Positions 1-12,200 of a DNA stretch of 64,000 bases are shown piece by piece. A model generated the notes under the pieces. The model was given only the letters and a program-made list of their open reading frames with translations, did not search any database and had not been told where the DNA came from. Each line of letters starts with the position of its first letter. Positions within the stretch are counted from its first letter, which is position 1. The stretch comes from Thermothielavioides terrestris NRRL 8126. Taxonomy: Eukaryota > Ascomycota > Sordariomycetes > Sordariales > Chaetomiaceae. The stretch lies in NCBI RefSeq assembly GCF_000226115.1, contig NC_016459.1, forward strand, positions 3,023,501 through 3,087,500, in the 5' to 3' direction. The position numbers and the translations under genes are program-made.

Positions 1-1111
1 CCCCTGATGGCGAAAGCCGCTAAGCTGGCCATCGTCGAAGCCGAGAACATTGTGGAGGTTGGTGAGATCGACCCCAATGACGTCGACCTTCCTGGAATCT
101 TCATCGACCGCATCGTGCCGGCAACGGAACCCTCGAAAGTGGAGATCCTCAAGACGCGGTCGGCCGGAGACGGTCAGGGGGCCGCCGGTAGCAAGGGGGA
201 TGCGCAGCTGCGCCGAGACCGCATCGCACGGCGGGCGGCAAAGGAGCTGAAGCACGGCTTCTACGTCAACCTGGGAGTTGGTAAGGGACAACCCGGGATC
301 TGCAGCGGCATGGGGAATTATGTGGGAAGGTGGATATGCTGCTAACCGACCGCAGGCATTCCCACTCTCGCTCCGTCCTTCCTGCCTCCCGGAGAGCGGG
401 TCTGGATCCAGTCCGAGAACGGCATCCTCGGCATGGGCGACTACCCGCTTCCGGACGCTGTTGACCCGTGAGGCTCCCTCCCAGTTCCAACCACCCCCTT
501 GCCCCCCAAAAAACGCAGAGCCCGTAACCGACGCTGACCTGTCCTGTTGAAACACACAGCGACATCATCAACGCGGGCAAGGAGACGACGACGCTGGTGC
601 CCGGCGCGGCCACCTTCGACTCGTCCGAGTCCTTCGCCATGATCCGCGGCGGGCACGTCGACGTGTCGATCCTGGGCGCCCTGCAGGTCAGCGCGGCCGG
701 CGACCTGGCCAACTACATGATCCCGGGCAAGGTGTTCAAGGGCATGGGCGGCGCCATGGACCTCGTGTCGAACCCGGACAGCACCAAGATCGTCGTCGCC
801 ACCGAGCACGTCGCCAAGGACGGCTCGTCCAAGATCGTCCAGACCTGCAGCCTGCCGCTGACCGGCGCCCGCGTCGTGAGCACCATCATCACGGACTTGG
901 TGAGTTGGCTTCGCTGTGTTCGCGTAGGAATTCTGGGAAGAGAGAGGTGAGTGGGTGCTGACCTGGTGCTTTGCAGTGCGTGTTCCAGGTCGATCGCAAG
1001 CGGGGGACCCTCACGCTGACTGAGATTGCGCCGGGCGTGGACGTGGAGGAGGTACGGAGCAAGACGGACGCGACGTTTACTGTGGCGGACGATCTCAAGG
1101 TCATGGAGTGA
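1..1111 (+). CDS. Succinyl-CoA:3-oxoacid CoA transferase (SCOT), 3' part
   Basis: Mitochondrial ketone-body/acetate enzyme that moves CoA from succinyl-CoA to a 3-oxoacid. The window opens inside the gene, so only the C-terminal portion (end of the alpha-like half, linker, beta-like half) is present. Exons read as <1..280, 356..467, 560..899 and 977..1111, with GT-AG introns and frame kept across each junction. The second exon encodes SENGILGMG, the motif that carries the catalytic glutamate forming the glutamyl-CoA thioester in this family. The third exon has the glycine-rich [14 protein letters not shown] and GKGMGG-like stretches typical of the CoA transferase beta domain. It ends in TGA at 1109-1111. 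The N-terminus and mitochondrial presequence lie upstream of the window. The family call is secure. Confidence 0.93.
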
Positions 1112-1292
1112 GAGAGCTTTTTGTTGGGGTAATACGGAGTTCTTCATGTTCGGGGACTATGATTCTAGCATCTTGCGCAGGGGCAGGCATACACTGCTGG
1201 CAGCAATTATTGACCGTATTTACTTACCGCCTCTCATATCTGCCCTGTAGATCCAAAACGCTTGACTACCTATCCAACCCCCGAACCAAACC

Positions 1293-2332
1293 TCACAACT
1301 TCGACTCCCTCCCCCTTCCCTCCTCCGCCTCCGCCTCCCCCTCCCACCGCGCAAAGCTCCCCCCGATGGCCTCCGCAATCGCGTCCACGCTCCTCAACAA
1401 CCACTCGCTCCCCTCATCGCTCGCCAGCCTCTCCACCGCCTCCGCCTCCCCCGGCAGCCCCGCAAACTCGGCCCGATGCAAGCCCTGCTCGACCCCCTTC
1501 CGCAGCCCAAAGACGTGCGACAGCACCTGCGGCCCGACGCCCGTCTGCGCGCGCAAGCACGCGATCGCCACCACGCTGGTCAGGTTCCTGCCGAGCCTAG
1601 CCAGGCCCGCCGGCCCCCCTTCTCCGTCCGCTGCCTCTGCCTGTTGCCCATCGCTCGTTTCTGCTGCCTCTCCTTCCTCCGCAGCGGGAGGCGGCGGATC
1701 AGACAGCAGCGGGCCGTAGTGGCATTCCAGAATGTGGACCGGCAGGTCCGGGTGGCTGTCGGCGAGCTTGGCCTCGAGCTTGTCGTCGAAGGGCGTGTAG
1801 ACGCTGTGCCACAGGGCGCGGCCGCGCGCGGCCACGGCGGGCAGGTTGGCCGGCGTCAGCTGCCGGGTGGGCGCCGTGGCCAGGTGGCGCGCCCAGGGGT
1901 GGTGCGCGAGCCCGGCCTTGAAGGCGCCCAGGCAGTTGATGGTGCGCGGGATGCCGTTGAAGGAGATGCATTTGAGGCCGATCGCGCGGATGAGCTCGGC
2001 GGACGCGAGCGGGGTCAGCGTCGTGGTGGCTGGCAGGACCGAGGGGGTCAGGGAGTGCAGCGCGAGCAGCGAGGCGGGTGAGTTGAGCGTGAAGGTTGCT
2101 GCTGCCTGGAGATGGGGAGGATTGCGTGAGTGGATGGTGGTTTTGGTGGTTTACGGTGGGAAACAAGACTTACAGCCAGCGTCAGCCACGGGCGCTCGCC
2201 GTACTGGCGCTCGCGGGCCTCATGCGCGATGCGCGTGAAGACGTCGTTGATGCGCCGCGGCGCCGGCGTTTGGCCGGGGCGCGCAAACGGCGCGTTGATG
2301 AGCGCCTTGAGCGACGGCGAGAGCTTCGACAT
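1293..2332 (-). CDS. AhpD-like / carboxymuconolactone decarboxylase-like protein
   Basis: Two exons on the minus strand, 2332..2174 and 2105..1293, joined across a 68-nt GTAAGT...CAG intron in phase 0, giving 323 residues. The junction reads LTLA/AAATFTLNSP, which matches the style of fungal AhpD-like proteins. The central helical region (RAIGLKCISFNGIPRTINCLGAF) and the later HVFGLRKG stretch resemble the AhpD/CMD fold, but I do not see a clear CxxC redox pair. A peroxidase or decarboxylase activity is therefore not supported. A Glu/Ala-rich loop (about residues 200-225) is low complexity. The start at 2332 is the first ATG before MSKLSPSLKAL. Its 3' end faces the SCOT gene with 181 bp between stop codons. 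The function is unknown. Confidence 0.7.
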
Positions 2333-3322
2333 GTCGCGTGCTGCAGCCGGCGTGTTCGTCTGGACTGGGAAGCTTCGGATTCCGTTTCGACCGGCGTGGA
2401 CACCACCAGTCCGTCCGATGTCAGGGCGCAAAACTACCTTAGCCTAAGATCGAATTCTCCTCTCAGCGACCGCGGCCGGCAGCCCATTCAGTTGTGATCC
2501 TCGATTCCAATTGGCCTAGTCTGCGCTGCACTGCCCGCATCACATCATCGGGGCGCGCGCATCGAAGATCGACTGACATGTGGCAACAGTTAACTAAACC
2601 CCCCTGTCGAGTCCCTCCACCGCACAGTGAGGGGTGGGTAAACATGGCCGGCTGAAGGTTTCGGGGACAGCTTGGTGGATTCCGGGGCCCAGAAATTAGA
2701 CCGAGACCCCACGGCGTCAGGGGCAAGGTTCCACGCCTCACGTTTGGACCATCCCAGCTCGACTGAAAGTGGAATGTGCCACAGCATGGAGCCCGCCGCT
2801 GAGCGAATGTGAGCGTCGGATCAGTTCTCGAGAACACGCCGCTGAAAAGGAGTGTAGGTTGCGGACATCGGAGCACGGTCGGATCAGAGCCAACAGGGTG
2901 CCTGGCCGTTGACGCCGTAAACCATCCCGGCTAGACACACTGCTGGTCCCCCTGAAAGCGGAACGGACATGCTTGCTTGTGCCCTGCAACAGGGCGCGGT
3001 TATATCGGCCCGCACCGTTGGAGCCCTGAGCTGCTTATCGGCGGTAGTTGTATGCTGTGCTTGGGGCCACCGGTGGCAGAAGAAGTTGGGGGTCGCCGAT
3101 CGAAGGCTAGTTCGGCGCACTACTGCGCTAACTCGTAGCGATAGCAAGCATACGGTCCCCCGCCTATTTGTTGGAGTCAACAATGGCGCAATCTATCTCC
3201 AACAGGGACCCGTATGTATGGCCGTGTAGCCCAGATGCCCCTCTGTGGCCCAAAGAGTGACCGACGGGTGTGCCTGACGATATCTGCTTGTCCCATCTCC
3301 ATCGCTTGGCCGGAGCGGAGCA
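2333..3322. other. Intergenic, 5' flanks of two divergent genes
   Basis: No convincing coding region, RNA gene or repeat was seen. The short open frames here lack codon bias and splice sites. The stretch separates the divergently transcribed AhpD-like gene and DIC1, so it must carry both promoters. Confidence 0.5.
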
Positions 3323-4813
3323 ATGGCCGGGCAGAAGGGACCCAAGCAGCCGTTCTGGCTCGGGTGAGTACCCTGTCTAATCTGCTTTCCTTGTCAGTTT
3401 CCCTTTTCGGAGGCTGACCGTGAGGCGTTCGTGATGACCGGCCAACAGTGGGGCCGCGGCGTCCATGGCAGTGTGCTTCAGTAAGTCCATTCAACCCAAT
3501 TGTCAACCAGGTCGCATGTGCTCCTTTTTAACAAACCTCCGTAGCCCATCCTCTAGATCTCACAAAATAGTATGGCCCACCCAGACCGCCTGACCACTTC
3601 ATCAAGAACACCGACTGACGGCTGCTTTCCGCGTCCAGCCGGATGCAAGTCCTCCAGACAAGGGCGCCCATGCTCTCAACGCTCTACAAGTTTGCCACAC
3701 GCGACGGTCAGTCCAACATAGACCGCCGGCGCTGTCCTCCTTTCCCGCTAACACTTGGCGACCCTGATGCAGGAATCCTCTCCCTTTGGTCCGGCCTCTC
3801 CGCCTCTGTGCTCCGACAGTCCACCTATTCGACCGCCCGCTTCGGCCTATACAGCGTCTTATCTCAGCAGCTGCAAAAAAGGTCGGGCGCATCCAAGCTG
3901 TCCACCACATCCACCATCGTCTGCGCCGGAGTGGCCGGCGGATTGGCGGGTATGGTCGGGAACCCGACTGAGGTGGGCAGCACCCCCTTGAGCCGATCAG
4001 CCGTCCGGCTGCGGAATGTAACCCTCGGCTGAACCACCACCCTGCGGGGGAGTGACAGGTCATCCTGGTGCGCATGTGCGCCGACGCCGCCAAGCCGAGC
4101 GCAGAACGCTTCCGCTACTCCGACGCCATCACCGGGTTGTACCGCATCGGCAAGGAAGAGGGGATCAAAGTGTTCGGAAGGGGTCTATCCGCGAACATTG
4201 TCAGAAGCGTGCTCATGAGTAAGAACGGGAGCCCCCGGGACCGGCAGCGCGGAATGAATGCTCACCATTGACGAAAAAAGATGTCTCTCAGATCGCACCG
4301 TAAGGACCTCCTGCACAGTGCACCAGCTACCGGACGCCAAGAACTGACATACAACATTAGATATGCTGCTGCGAAACGAGCCATCCTCTCGCGCACCCAG
4401 CTCCAGGACGACATCCGCACGCACGCGCTCGCGTCGCTTTTTGCCGGAACGGTGGCCACAACGGTCTGCGCGCCGGCTGACGTGCTCAAGAGCAGAATAC
4501 AGAGCGCCGCCAAGGGTTCGAGCGTACGTCTCTTCATCCCGTAACAGAGCGTGGGCTAGTGGACGTCTGACTGGCCCCCAGGTAATGCAGGTCATCGGCG
4601 AAGGACTGAGAGTCGAAGGGCCTAAGTTTCTCATGAAAGGCTGGACGCCGGCTTGGTTGCGGCTGACGTAAGTGGCCTGAGAACTTCTTCTTCAAGGAAA
4701 GCTCCCCGCTGACTGGCGACAGACCGCACACCGTTCTGACATTCGTCTTCATGGAGAAGCTGCAGGAACTTGTGAATTTGACCGCCTCATCAGCAGCCCG
4801 CGCGACAGCTTGA
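3323..4813 (+). CDS. DIC1: Mitochondrial dicarboxylate carrier (SLC25 family, Dic1-like)
   Basis: Inner-membrane carrier that exchanges dicarboxylates for phosphate. Ten exons: 3323..3363, 3449..3480, 3545..3569, 3639..3706, 3773..3972, 4059..4218, 4281..4299, 4361..4523, 4582..4667, 4723..4813, summing to 885 nt (294 residues, normal carrier length). The three tandem repeats show carrier signatures: THPLDLTKYRMQ, GNPTEVILVRM and CAPADVLKSRIQ. The degenerate second motif and the PFWLGGAAASMAVCF start are typical of the dicarboxylate/oxaloacetate branch. Several exons are tiny (19, 25 and 32 nt), so automated models could miss them. Stop codons of this gene and the next differ by only 15 bp in tail-to-tail arrangement, so their 3' UTRs must overlap. 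The subfamily is likely; the exact substrate is inferred. Confidence 0.88.
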
Positions 4814-4828
4814 GATTGAGTTCCGTGC

Positions 4829-7660
4829 TTAAGTCCCAAAGTCAGGGAGGTTAGACCAATTGAGCCAATCCAGAGCGGCAGCATCGTCCCAAGGATACAT
4901 GCTCAGCGCCGGATCAAACTCGTTGTTGACCCGGCTGAGTGCCTCGACAATCTGGTCGTCCGACATGGACGAGAACTGGATCGGCTCCGACCAAAGCGGC
5001 TGTTCCATGAAGCCCGAGACTGGTGGACTGGGGTGGATGGCATCTGCCACGCCGAAGCTGGTGCGAGTGTGGTGACCCCGTGGATAAGCGGCCGCGGGAT
5101 GGTGTTGTGAGAGCAGCTCGGTTTTGGCGATACCACGCGGTTGTGGGGCGTTCTCGGCCGTCGATGGTGCAGATGCCGCAACCTTCTTGACGATGTACTT
5201 GAGGTATTTGCCGTATAATGTCGACATACCGTTGCGATGCTCCGTGGTCGAGCCGACGCGCTCCAGCACCTCCGCGGTTTCTTCGATCAACGTGCGTACG
5301 CTGGGTGCTAGGTTCGAGTGGCCGGCGAACTGGCCGCTCAGTCGCAAAGCAAAGCAGGCCGCAAACGAAATCATGATTGCAGTGTTGTTGGGCATGCTTG
5401 AGAGCTGGCCTTCACCTTGGATTGCCGCTCGCATGACGTTTAGCGCCGATGACAAGCCAGCGGCACGGAAGAAGTGGCGCACTTCGGTAGGGGCCGTCGG
5501 GTGGTTGATGACTGTGCTGTAGATGGATAGGCGTGTGTGCGTGACCAGGATCTGGACGTAGGGCGGCAGCCGATGCTCTGAGAATCGTCAGTGCTGCAGA
5601 AACCCGCACAAGGCATGCTTCATGACTTACGGGGGCCACTGCCGATGGAAATGCCCCATTTGGCATGCCATTCGTCAAAGAACTTTTCCACAATCATTTG
5701 TATCCTGGGCTTTTTGTTAGCCGGGGCGGAAGTGGGCTTGGGCCTGAGACAACATACGACCGAGCGGCCATGGAACCGTCTATCCTGCCGTCTCTGGACT
5801 CATCGCAGAGGGATCTGATGGAGGCGAACAGCTCATCCTGCGATGGATTAGCGTCTGTTCATCGGCTCCCTTGTTGATCGATCACCTACAAGATCCCTTC
5901 GCAGAACGGCCATGGACACCAAATGACCGTCCATGCTGTCGGCAATATTCGAGAGGTGCCACTGGTCGCACCCCCGGAGGATAGGAGTGATAGGCACAGT
6001 GTAAGAGCGCCCTCTCGCTAAGCACATCCTAAGCAGTTCATGTTAGCCCGGCCCCCTCGACTCCTGGCGGATGAAGCTACTCACCCACGCTCCAATACAA
6101 ACAAGGCAATCCAGCACCTCTCCCGTCTCCTGAGCAATCTCAACCCAAACTCCGAAGTTGGCTCGACATCGCCAAATCCATCCAGCGCCAGCGCCACCTT
6201 GGGATCGATACAATCCGCCCGCGCAATGCCCCCAAAGCTGCCGCCGCGGCCGCCGGGGCCTTCCCTGAGCGAAGAAATGGGCACCAAGATCTTGTGCAAC
6301 GATAGATCCAGGGCCATGGTGGTGGCCATGGACACGTACCAGCAGGTTTCGTCGTCCGTGCTGTGGTTGCCCGGAAACATCCAGGGTACGTTGACCATGA
6401 AGGCAAGGACGATCTCGACGGAGCGGTAGCGGTCGAGGATGATGCGATTCACGAGTGTCTTGCAGTGGTTCGACAGGCGGCGCGAGAGAGCTGAGGCGGT
6501 GGGCATGAAGAGTGCCGCGGCGGCGGCGATGGAGGTGAAGAGGAAAGCGGAGCGGGAGCGGGTGAAAGAGGCTGTGTAGAGGGCCGGGTCGAGGCCCCAG
6601 CGGGTGTGGGCCAGGTTGTGGTGGAAGCTGTGGCATGTCAGTCGTCGTTGAGCTTGTGAGACACGTTGGCCGACGTAGCACTCACAAACTGAATAAGGTT
6701 TCGGCCTCTTCGAGCGTCAGAAGGCCGAGATTGATGGGATCTAGATCGGGGCCCGTGTCGAGGGTGAACTGGGTGAGTTTAAAGAACTTTTCTACCTCGG
6801 ATATCTTCTCGCTCTGTCTGCTCTGACGGCTGTGTTGGTGAGACATAGCTTCCGCAGCCACGTGGCCGTTTGACTTGGGTGAGACATGCAAATCGGACGC
6901 TCGGGCGAGCAGCTGCAGGGGGTTCTCGGCATCGTCGACGGCCAAGCTCTCCTCGACAACATGTCCCTGGGAAGGCGTCGAGTCCTGCGGGATGCTGATG
7001 GCGTCCTGTTCCGAGGTTGAGCTCTCGCCGGCATCCGAGGAGGCATCGGGCAGGAGGATGTCGCTTTGCTTCGAAGGCCGGCGTGGCTGGGCGGTCCCGG
7101 TGCCGGTGCCGGTGCCGGTGCCGGTTCCGGATGGGTCATGGTTGGCGGCCGGCAGTGCTCCGTGGGGTCCCGGACCGAGAAGGGATTTGAGCTCCGAGAC
7201 AATCTTGGCCGCCTCGACGCCAGATGCGGTGCGACGCAGAGCCTGCTCCACCTGATGCAACGCCTTCTCTAGCCCCGTGCGCTTGCTGCAATTGGATGTG
7301 AGCAAGCGTCCATGAGGCATCAAAGTGAAAAAGAAATAGATGACGAAAAGGAAAAGAAAAGAAAAAAGAAAGAAAGAAAAAGAAAGGAGAATTTCTGGAT
7401 GCAAAATTGACTGACTTTTTGACGCCCTTGCGGCGGCCGACGTGGAAGTCGGGACGCACGCACTGCACGCCCAATTGGAGGCAGCGGTGGCAGCGGTCGT
7501 CGTTCTGGGCGCGGCCCTTCTCGCACTTGATCTTGGATCGGCGGCACACGAGACACGCAGCAGCTCGGCGACTGTTCTGATCCCGCGGCGAGCCACGAGC
7601 GGCGTCCGCCGCAGGCGCGGGAGGAGCGCTGTCCGACCGATCCATCGCATCGGCATCCAT
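4829..7660 (-). CDS. Zn2Cys6 fungal transcription factor
   Basis: Exons on the minus strand: 7660..7416, 7285..6686, 6627..6085, 6028..5890, 5837..5758, 5704..5631, 5577..4829, giving 809 residues with intact frame. The N-terminal binuclear zinc cluster reads ACLVCRRSKIKCEKGRAQNDDRCHRCLQLGVQC (six Cys, about residues 34-66). A basic linker and a short coiled-coil region (about 85-115) follow, then a low-complexity stretch with a (GT)n run. The middle region (about 300-560) looks like the fungal transcription factor homology domain (PGNHSTDDETCWYVSMATTMAL; ERCWIALFVLERG). The C-terminus has an acidic, aromatic tail (DDAAALDWLNWSNLPDF) that could be an activation segment. A longer frame starts at GTG 7681; the first ATG is 7660. 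The target pathway is unknown. Confidence 0.88.
7097..7130. repeat. Hexanucleotide GGTGCC repeat inside the Zn2Cys6 gene
   Basis: About five tandem copies of a 6-bp unit encode a Gly-Thr run in the low-complexity linker of the transcription factor. Copy number could vary between strains without breaking frame. Confidence 0.75.
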
Positions 7661-9266
7661 TTGCTCGCACCGTGGGTGCACCGCTGTGGCTTTCGGCCCT
7701 CAATCCCCGCCTTTTTTGTGTCGTGCGGTGCGTGTTGCGGGGAGCTTCGGCTCAGCCTCGAGCCGCTGGGGAGATGTCGGGGTAACTAGCCGCAGCGTGA
7801 GCGTGAGCGAAGGGCAACTAGCTCGTATCCCGGCCGATGGCGGCTGTCAGACGGCAGTTGACAGCTGGGTACACGGGCTGCCAGTTGCACGTTCAGTTGA
7901 TCTCGATGTTAGTGGTTTGCGTCGGCGTCCTTCGCTGCTGGCCTGGAGCAAAAAAATAATCTGGAATGTTGGGTCTGTTATTAGTACCTTGCAGTAGCGA
8001 TCAAGCGCATCGACGGCCTATCTCGGTCTGCCCAGTTGCCCCGGCCAAATCTCAACTCTTCGAGATTTTCATCGGGGTTTAGTGTAACGCTCGACACCGG
8101 CATCTTAGACTCCGTTAACGAACCCAAATCTCGGCGGGTTGCATTCCATACCGCCAGGTTCGCAGGCTGCCCGCCGCCCCAGGATTTAACCGCGCTCATT
8201 GTGAGCCTATCGGCTTCTCCCACACCATGGATATTTGGTTTTGCCTATCTGGTACCAAAGCTTGGTATCTTCGGCCAGAGGGCGAGAGAGTTGCATCTCA
8301 ACCCCTTTCCCTCGGGATTTGCTCCGCGACATATTGATCCTTCCGTTGTGCTCCAGGAACTCAAGAACACCACTCGAGAGTCAGGCCAACAGGACATCGT
8401 TAGAAGTTACGGAATATCTTCCTCGCCCTCTATGTATGACAACTCGCGGCCATTCGTGCGGATGGCTGGGATGGGTACGGTACACGCCCCGCAGATTCTT
8501 AGCGTTCGGATCCCCACATCCGTGATGGGCGATTGCCAAATTTTTGGGCCTTCAGGGGGCCGAACAAACATCCCCCTCCCTTGATGCGTCGCTGTCGCCC
8601 TCGAGCATTCTCGGCGGGTCGAAATTGTTCTCGAGCGCCATTGAAGAGTTGCAACCTGCTACTAGTTGGCCTGCCTAGGGGGTTCCCAGATGCTGTGAGT
8701 TCCGTCGGGTTGACTTGGCTAAAGGTTCCAAGGTTGGTACTGTCGAATTGGGCCGTGTAGGCGGGAAACCAGACTGTGTTCCGTTCCTTGTCTTATCGTT
8801 AACTACCGGGCATGCAGGCTCTCGATACCTCCAGTTACATAGGGGCATACCATAGCGCGCCATCAGTGTTTGCAACCTGGCCATTAAATGATCTCTATTA
8901 CTGCTACTATTTTTCTAGGGAAAAAAGGATGGAGTTCACGTCGTGCACTTTGATGCCGCACCGATTAAGTGACTCCTCTCTCAGCTTGGTCGCCGAGGAT
9001 GGGGCCCAATCAGCAGGTGCTGTGGGACGCCCTTTAGTGTGGAGGGTGGGGCAGATCCCAGCAGCTCGGTGCCGGCCCCAGCAGTCCAGACGCGCTTGCA
9101 AGCGCATCGCGTTTCTTCGCGTTCACCTCAAGCGGCCCGGGCTGCACGGCACACGATTACGACCTTGCGTCCCCCGCAATCACCTTTAGCTTGTGCCGTT
9201 GTCTTAGATTGGGCCTCCGTATCCCCTCAGCCGTCTCGGGGTAGCAAAAGCTGTCGTCGCGGCAAG
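7661..9266. other. Divergent intergenic region between the Zn2Cys6 gene and MSH6
   Basis: This 1.6 kb region holds promoters for both flanking genes. A 182-codon open frame at 8036..8584 has no ATG at its start and no recognisable content, so I do not call it a gene. No tRNA or repeat was seen. Confidence 0.5.
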
Positions 9267-12200
9267 ATGGGAGAGAACTCGGCCACCGCGATCCGCACTC
9301 CTGCGAAAACGCCGTCCACGGCAAAGAAGGCGCCCTCGACCGGCAAGCAGCAGAGCATCCTCGGCTTCTTCTCTAGGACAGGTGCAGCTAGCTCTGTCGC
9401 AGGAGCAACTCCATCGCCATCTGCCAGGTCTGCATCCACGACCACCACCAAGAGGGACGCGTCGCCGCAATGCTTGAAAGAGACGACGACCAAGTCCAAC
9501 TCGATGCTCGTGTCGAGGCGCACCGCCACCGCCACGCCCGTCCCCAGCAGCGACGCGCTTGAACCCTCAAGCTCCCAGGAAAACAGAGACGCGAGCACCA
9601 CCAAGGTGGCTAGCCTTACCCGTCTCTCTCCCGCCGCTACTCCTGCTAAGATCGTGAAGAAACAGCCCGTCAGCGCAAAGCCCAGCCTTCACAGCAGTCC
9701 ATCTCGGAAAGTGCGTTCCCGCTTTTGAGTCGGCGCAATGCCTCCGGTTTCTGACTTGTTCCTGTAGGCCAAAAAGGTCGTTAACTACGCCGAGTCCTCT
9801 GACGAAGATGACGACGCCATTTTTGCTGCGCTGAAGCCCAGGAGATCCCGACAACGCCGTTCGCGTGCCGCAGTCTCAGACGAGGAGGACGAGGACACAT
9901 ACCAGGATGAGGCCGACAACGCTGAAGACGATGACGGTATGTCTGCTTACCGCACCTGGACGCAGGCTTAATCTGACAAATCCGCAAGATGACCTGGCAG
10001 ATTTTGTGGTCTCTGACGATTCCGATGCGCCCTCCAAGTCGAAGAAGAGGAAGCGCCCGCCGTCCAGGCCTACAGCCCCACGCAAGAAGTCCAACCTTTC
10101 GTCCTCTCCCGGCCCCGATTTACCCGTTCCAGCGGACGACGATGAAATCATGGAGGACATCCCACCGTCGACGTCCACTGCCCAGAAATGGAAGTATGAC
10201 CCAGACAATGTGCATCCCAGCGGCCCTACATCACGCGTTCCTCCTCCCGCACAGAAGTCCACTGGCCCGAAACCGAAACCCAAGCCACACAGTAAGGAGC
10301 CGGAAGAACGGTACCCCTGGCTGGCCAACATCCTAGACGGCAACAAGAACCCTCCTGGCCACCCGGACTTTGACCCAACGTCAATCTACATTCCTCCATC
10401 AGCCGAAAGGGGCTTTTCGGCATTCGAGAAGCAGTACTGGGACATCAAGAAGAACCTCTGGGATACAATCGTCTTCTTCAAGAAGGGCAAGTTCTATGAG
10501 CTCTACGAGAACGACGCCACCATCGGACACCAGCTGTTTGACCTGAAGCTTACCGACCGCGTCAACATGCGCATGGTTGGCGTCCCCGAGAGCTCTCTGG
10601 ACATGTGGGTGAACCAGTTCGTCGCCAAAGGCTTCAAGGTCGCGCGTGTCGATCAGATGGAGTCTGCCCTAGGCAAGGAGATGCGCGAACGCGAGAGCAA
10701 CGACAAGAAGGCCGAGAAGATTATCCGAAGAGAGCTTACATGCATCCTGACCGGCGGCACGCTTGTGGACGGCGCCATGCTGCAGGATGACATGGCCACG
10801 TACTGCGCGGCCATCAAAGAGTCCGTGGTAGATGAGAAGCCTGCTTTCGGCATTGCCTTTGTTGATGCTGCCACTGGCCAGTTTTTCCTTTCCGAGTTTG
10901 AGGACGATGTGGACCTAACAAAGTTCGAAACCTTCGTCGCTCAGACATCTCCACGGGAACTGGTTTTGGAGAAGTCCCGCTTATCATCGAAGGCTTTGCG
11001 CATCCTGAAAAACAACACCGGACCAACCACCATCTGGAACTACCTGAAGCCCGGAACGGAGTTCTGGGACGCTGATCTTGCGAGGCGCGAGCTGGATTGC
11101 AGCGGCTATTTCACATCGGAGGAAGGCCAGGAGGTCGTTTGGCCGAAGAAGCTCGGTGAGGCGAGGGAGAAAGACCTGGCCATGTCGGCCCTCGGGGGCC
11201 TGACTCACTACCTCCGAATCCTGAAGCTCGACCAGAGCCTGTTGTCTCAAGGGAACTTCGAATCGTACAACCCCATTCACCGCAACGGGACTCTTATCCT
11301 GGACGGCCAAAGCCTCATCAATCTGGAGGTTTTCGCCAACACAGTCAACGGCGGCCCCGAAGGCACTTTGTTCAGTCTCCTCAACAGGTGCATCACTCCG
11401 TTCGGAAAGCGCCTTTTCCGCCAGTGGGTGTGCCATCCGCTGTGCAACATCCAGAAGATCAACGAGAGGCTCGACGCCGTCGACATGTTGATCGCAGACC
11501 GCAGCATCCTGCAGCAGTTTTCGTCCCAGATGGCCAAGATGCCCGACCTGGAGAGGCTCATCTCGCGCATCCATGCCGGTGCCTGCAGGCCCGAAGACTT
11601 TGTCCGAGTCTTGGAAGGGTTCGAGCAGATCGATTACACCATGGCGCTCCTCGGTGCGTTTGGCGGCGGCAACGGCCTCGTCGATAGGCTCATCGCGTCC
11701 ATGCCTAATCTGAAGGAGCCGTTGGGTTACTGGGAGACCGCCTTCGACAGGAGGAAGGCTCGGGACAGCAAGCTGCTCATCCCGGAGAGAGGCGTCGAGG
11801 AAGACTTTGACAGAAGCCAAGACGAGCTGGCGCGTATCAAGGACGAACTCCACGCGCTACTAGAGCGGCAAAAGACCGCCCTAAAGTGCAAGACGTTGAA
11901 GTTCACGGACGTCGGCAAAGAGATCTACCAGATTGAGGTACCCAAATCCGTCAAAGTGCCTGCGAGCTGGCGTCAAATGTCTGCCACCTCCGCCGTCAAG
12001 CGATATTACTTCAGAGAGCTGGAGGATCTCGTCCGGGAGCTCCAGGAGGCCGAGGAGACGCACTCGCAGATCGTGAAGGAGGTCGCTTCCCGGTTCTTCA
12101 GGCGGTTTGACATGGACTACGAAGTCTGGCTGCAGGCTATCCGCATCATCGCTCAGCTGGACTGTCTGATCAGCTTAGCCAAGTCCTCGTCCGCACTCGG

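Noticed and set aside
8036..8584. 182-codon frame between the Zn2Cys6 gene and MSH6
   Set aside because: No ATG at its start, no recognisable content and no splice structure; probably chance.
10984..11853. 289-codon open frame antisense to MSH6
   Set aside because: Mirror frame of a strongly biased coding exon; no motif and no promoter context.
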